Shown one piece after another: positions 63,581 through 64,000 of a stretch of DNA of 64,000 nucleotides. The notes beneath the pieces were generated by a model, which saw only the letters and a list, made by a program, of their open reading frames with translations, had not been told where the DNA came from and did not search any database. Where the stretch lies: positions 46,343-110,342 of the forward strand of contig FMUV01000004.1 in assembly GCA_900101355.1 (NCBI GenBank). The letters run 5' to 3'. This DNA comes from Ruminococcus sp. YE282 (GTDB lineage Bacteria > Bacillota > Clostridia > Oscillospirales > Acutalibacteraceae). Every line of letters begins with the position of its first letter. The stretch's first letter is position 1. The position numbers and the translations under genes are program-made.

Positions 63581-64000
63581 TTATTTTTTGATTTTGTAAA
63601 TTAATGTTTCTTGGATGCTTTCGCCGTCAGAGATTGCAACGGCTTCTCCCTGCGTAATTATTGTCAATGTTGCGGTGTTGGCTGCAATTGCAATTCCCAA
63701 CTTGTTTTTTGACGTTGTAATAGTCGGCTTTCGCAGAATAATATCGTTTTGATACGGAAGACCCAAAAGCGAGTATGATTTTGCTGCGCTCATCGTAGCT
63801 GCTGAAAATATAACAGTAAACGTCAGCATGACAAAATCGCCGACTTTTTGATAATTGAATTTTGCAGATGTAACAGGAACGTTTTCAGAGTATAAAGACA
63901 AATCTCCGCTGCCCGATTCAACGTTTGCGGCATCGTATTTTTTGCTTAAATCTGCCGAGATTGTAATTTTGCCCTGCTTGTTATCGTCAATTTTTATATT
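63581..64000 (-). CDS. Putative phage tail/fibre protein, C-terminal part (5' end outside window)
   Basis: At least 140 residues, open to the window edge. The sequence NYQKVGDFVMLTFTVIFSAA followed by SYSLLGLPYQNDIIL resembles the C-terminal beta-rich domains of phage tail fibres or receptor-binding proteins, which share a KVGD-x-V...GLP pattern. It ends YKIKK. If correct, the window enters a prophage here. Identification is by motif resemblance only. Confidence 0.5.
   Translation of the reverse strand, partial: NIKIDDNKQGKITISADLSKKYDAANVESGSGDLSLYSENVPVTSAKFNYQKVGDFVMLTFTVIFSAATMSAAKSYSLLGLPYQNDIILRKPTITTSKNKLGIAIAANTATLTIITQGEAVAISDGESIQETLIYKIKK

Overview
The window looks like chromosome of a Gram-positive, low-to-moderate GC anaerobe of the Ruminococcaceae/Oscillospiraceae (Clostridia). 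The basis is the Bacillota-type replication-origin cluster (dnaA, dnaN, S4-domain gene, recF, remB, gyrB, gyrA), the nusA-infB operon with rnpM and ylxQ, a LexA with a Bacillota-like operator, a DUF6472 protein, and three loci with type I dockerin repeats. The dockerins, a glycogen phosphorylase and a CBM26-like starch-binding insertion point to a Ruminococcus-like, possibly starch-using (R. bromii-type) gut bacterium. That last step is inference.

Layout. 1-5.8 kb: end of a glycogen phosphorylase, lepA, a C_GCAxxG_C_C redox protein and tcdA. 5.8-11.1 kb: a divergent three-gene surface-glycosylation module (YfhO-type GT-C, CsbB-type GT2, GtrA flippase) in which the flippase is fused to an extracytoplasmic sensor-like domain. 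11.1-22.5 kb: origin region dnaA to gyrA, with an unusual tandem repeat and AT-rich repeats between dnaA and dnaN. 22.5-28.6 kb: a lipoprotein, three tRNAs, a broken dockerin gene, ddl-murF, upp and tRNA-Thr. 28.7-36.1 kb: the rimP-nusA-rnpM-ylxQ-infB-rbfA-nrnA-truB operon behind a strong promoter and a terminator-like leader hairpin. 36-45 kb: split transketolase, coaX / ECF S component / birA vitamin genes, a DMT exporter, a HAD hydrolase and an alanine/sodium symporter carrying the CBM26-like insertion. 44-48.6 kb: two divergent AraC regulators, rubrerythrin, sirtuin and a membrane-linked XRE regulator. 48.7-51.9 kb: a secreted LRR/dockerin protein with its signal peptide out of frame at an A9 tract, and a lexA-LOG-DUF6472-TSCPD operon. 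52.2-58.9 kb: a cobalamin-riboswitch operon. 59-63.3 kb: a frameshifted membrane protein, OGG1- and Nth-type DNA glycosylases around a DUF6062 gene, and a HAD hydrolase. From 63.3 kb the minus-strand genes look like the tail end of a prophage.

The most interesting system is the cobalamin-riboswitch operon. It encodes a secreted protein with a DUF4430 domain, a cadherin-like sandwich, a prenyltransferase-like alpha/alpha region and a dockerin, using the two domain types of mammalian intrinsic factor. A membrane-anchored DUF4430 protein, EcfT, and one polypeptide carrying both ECF ATPases and the S component follow. I infer a B12 capture-and-relay system whose outer component can dock onto a cohesin scaffold. 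Other strong points are the symporter with a starch-binding-like extracellular loop, the sensor-flippase fusion, and the possible slippage switch in the LRR/dockerin gene.
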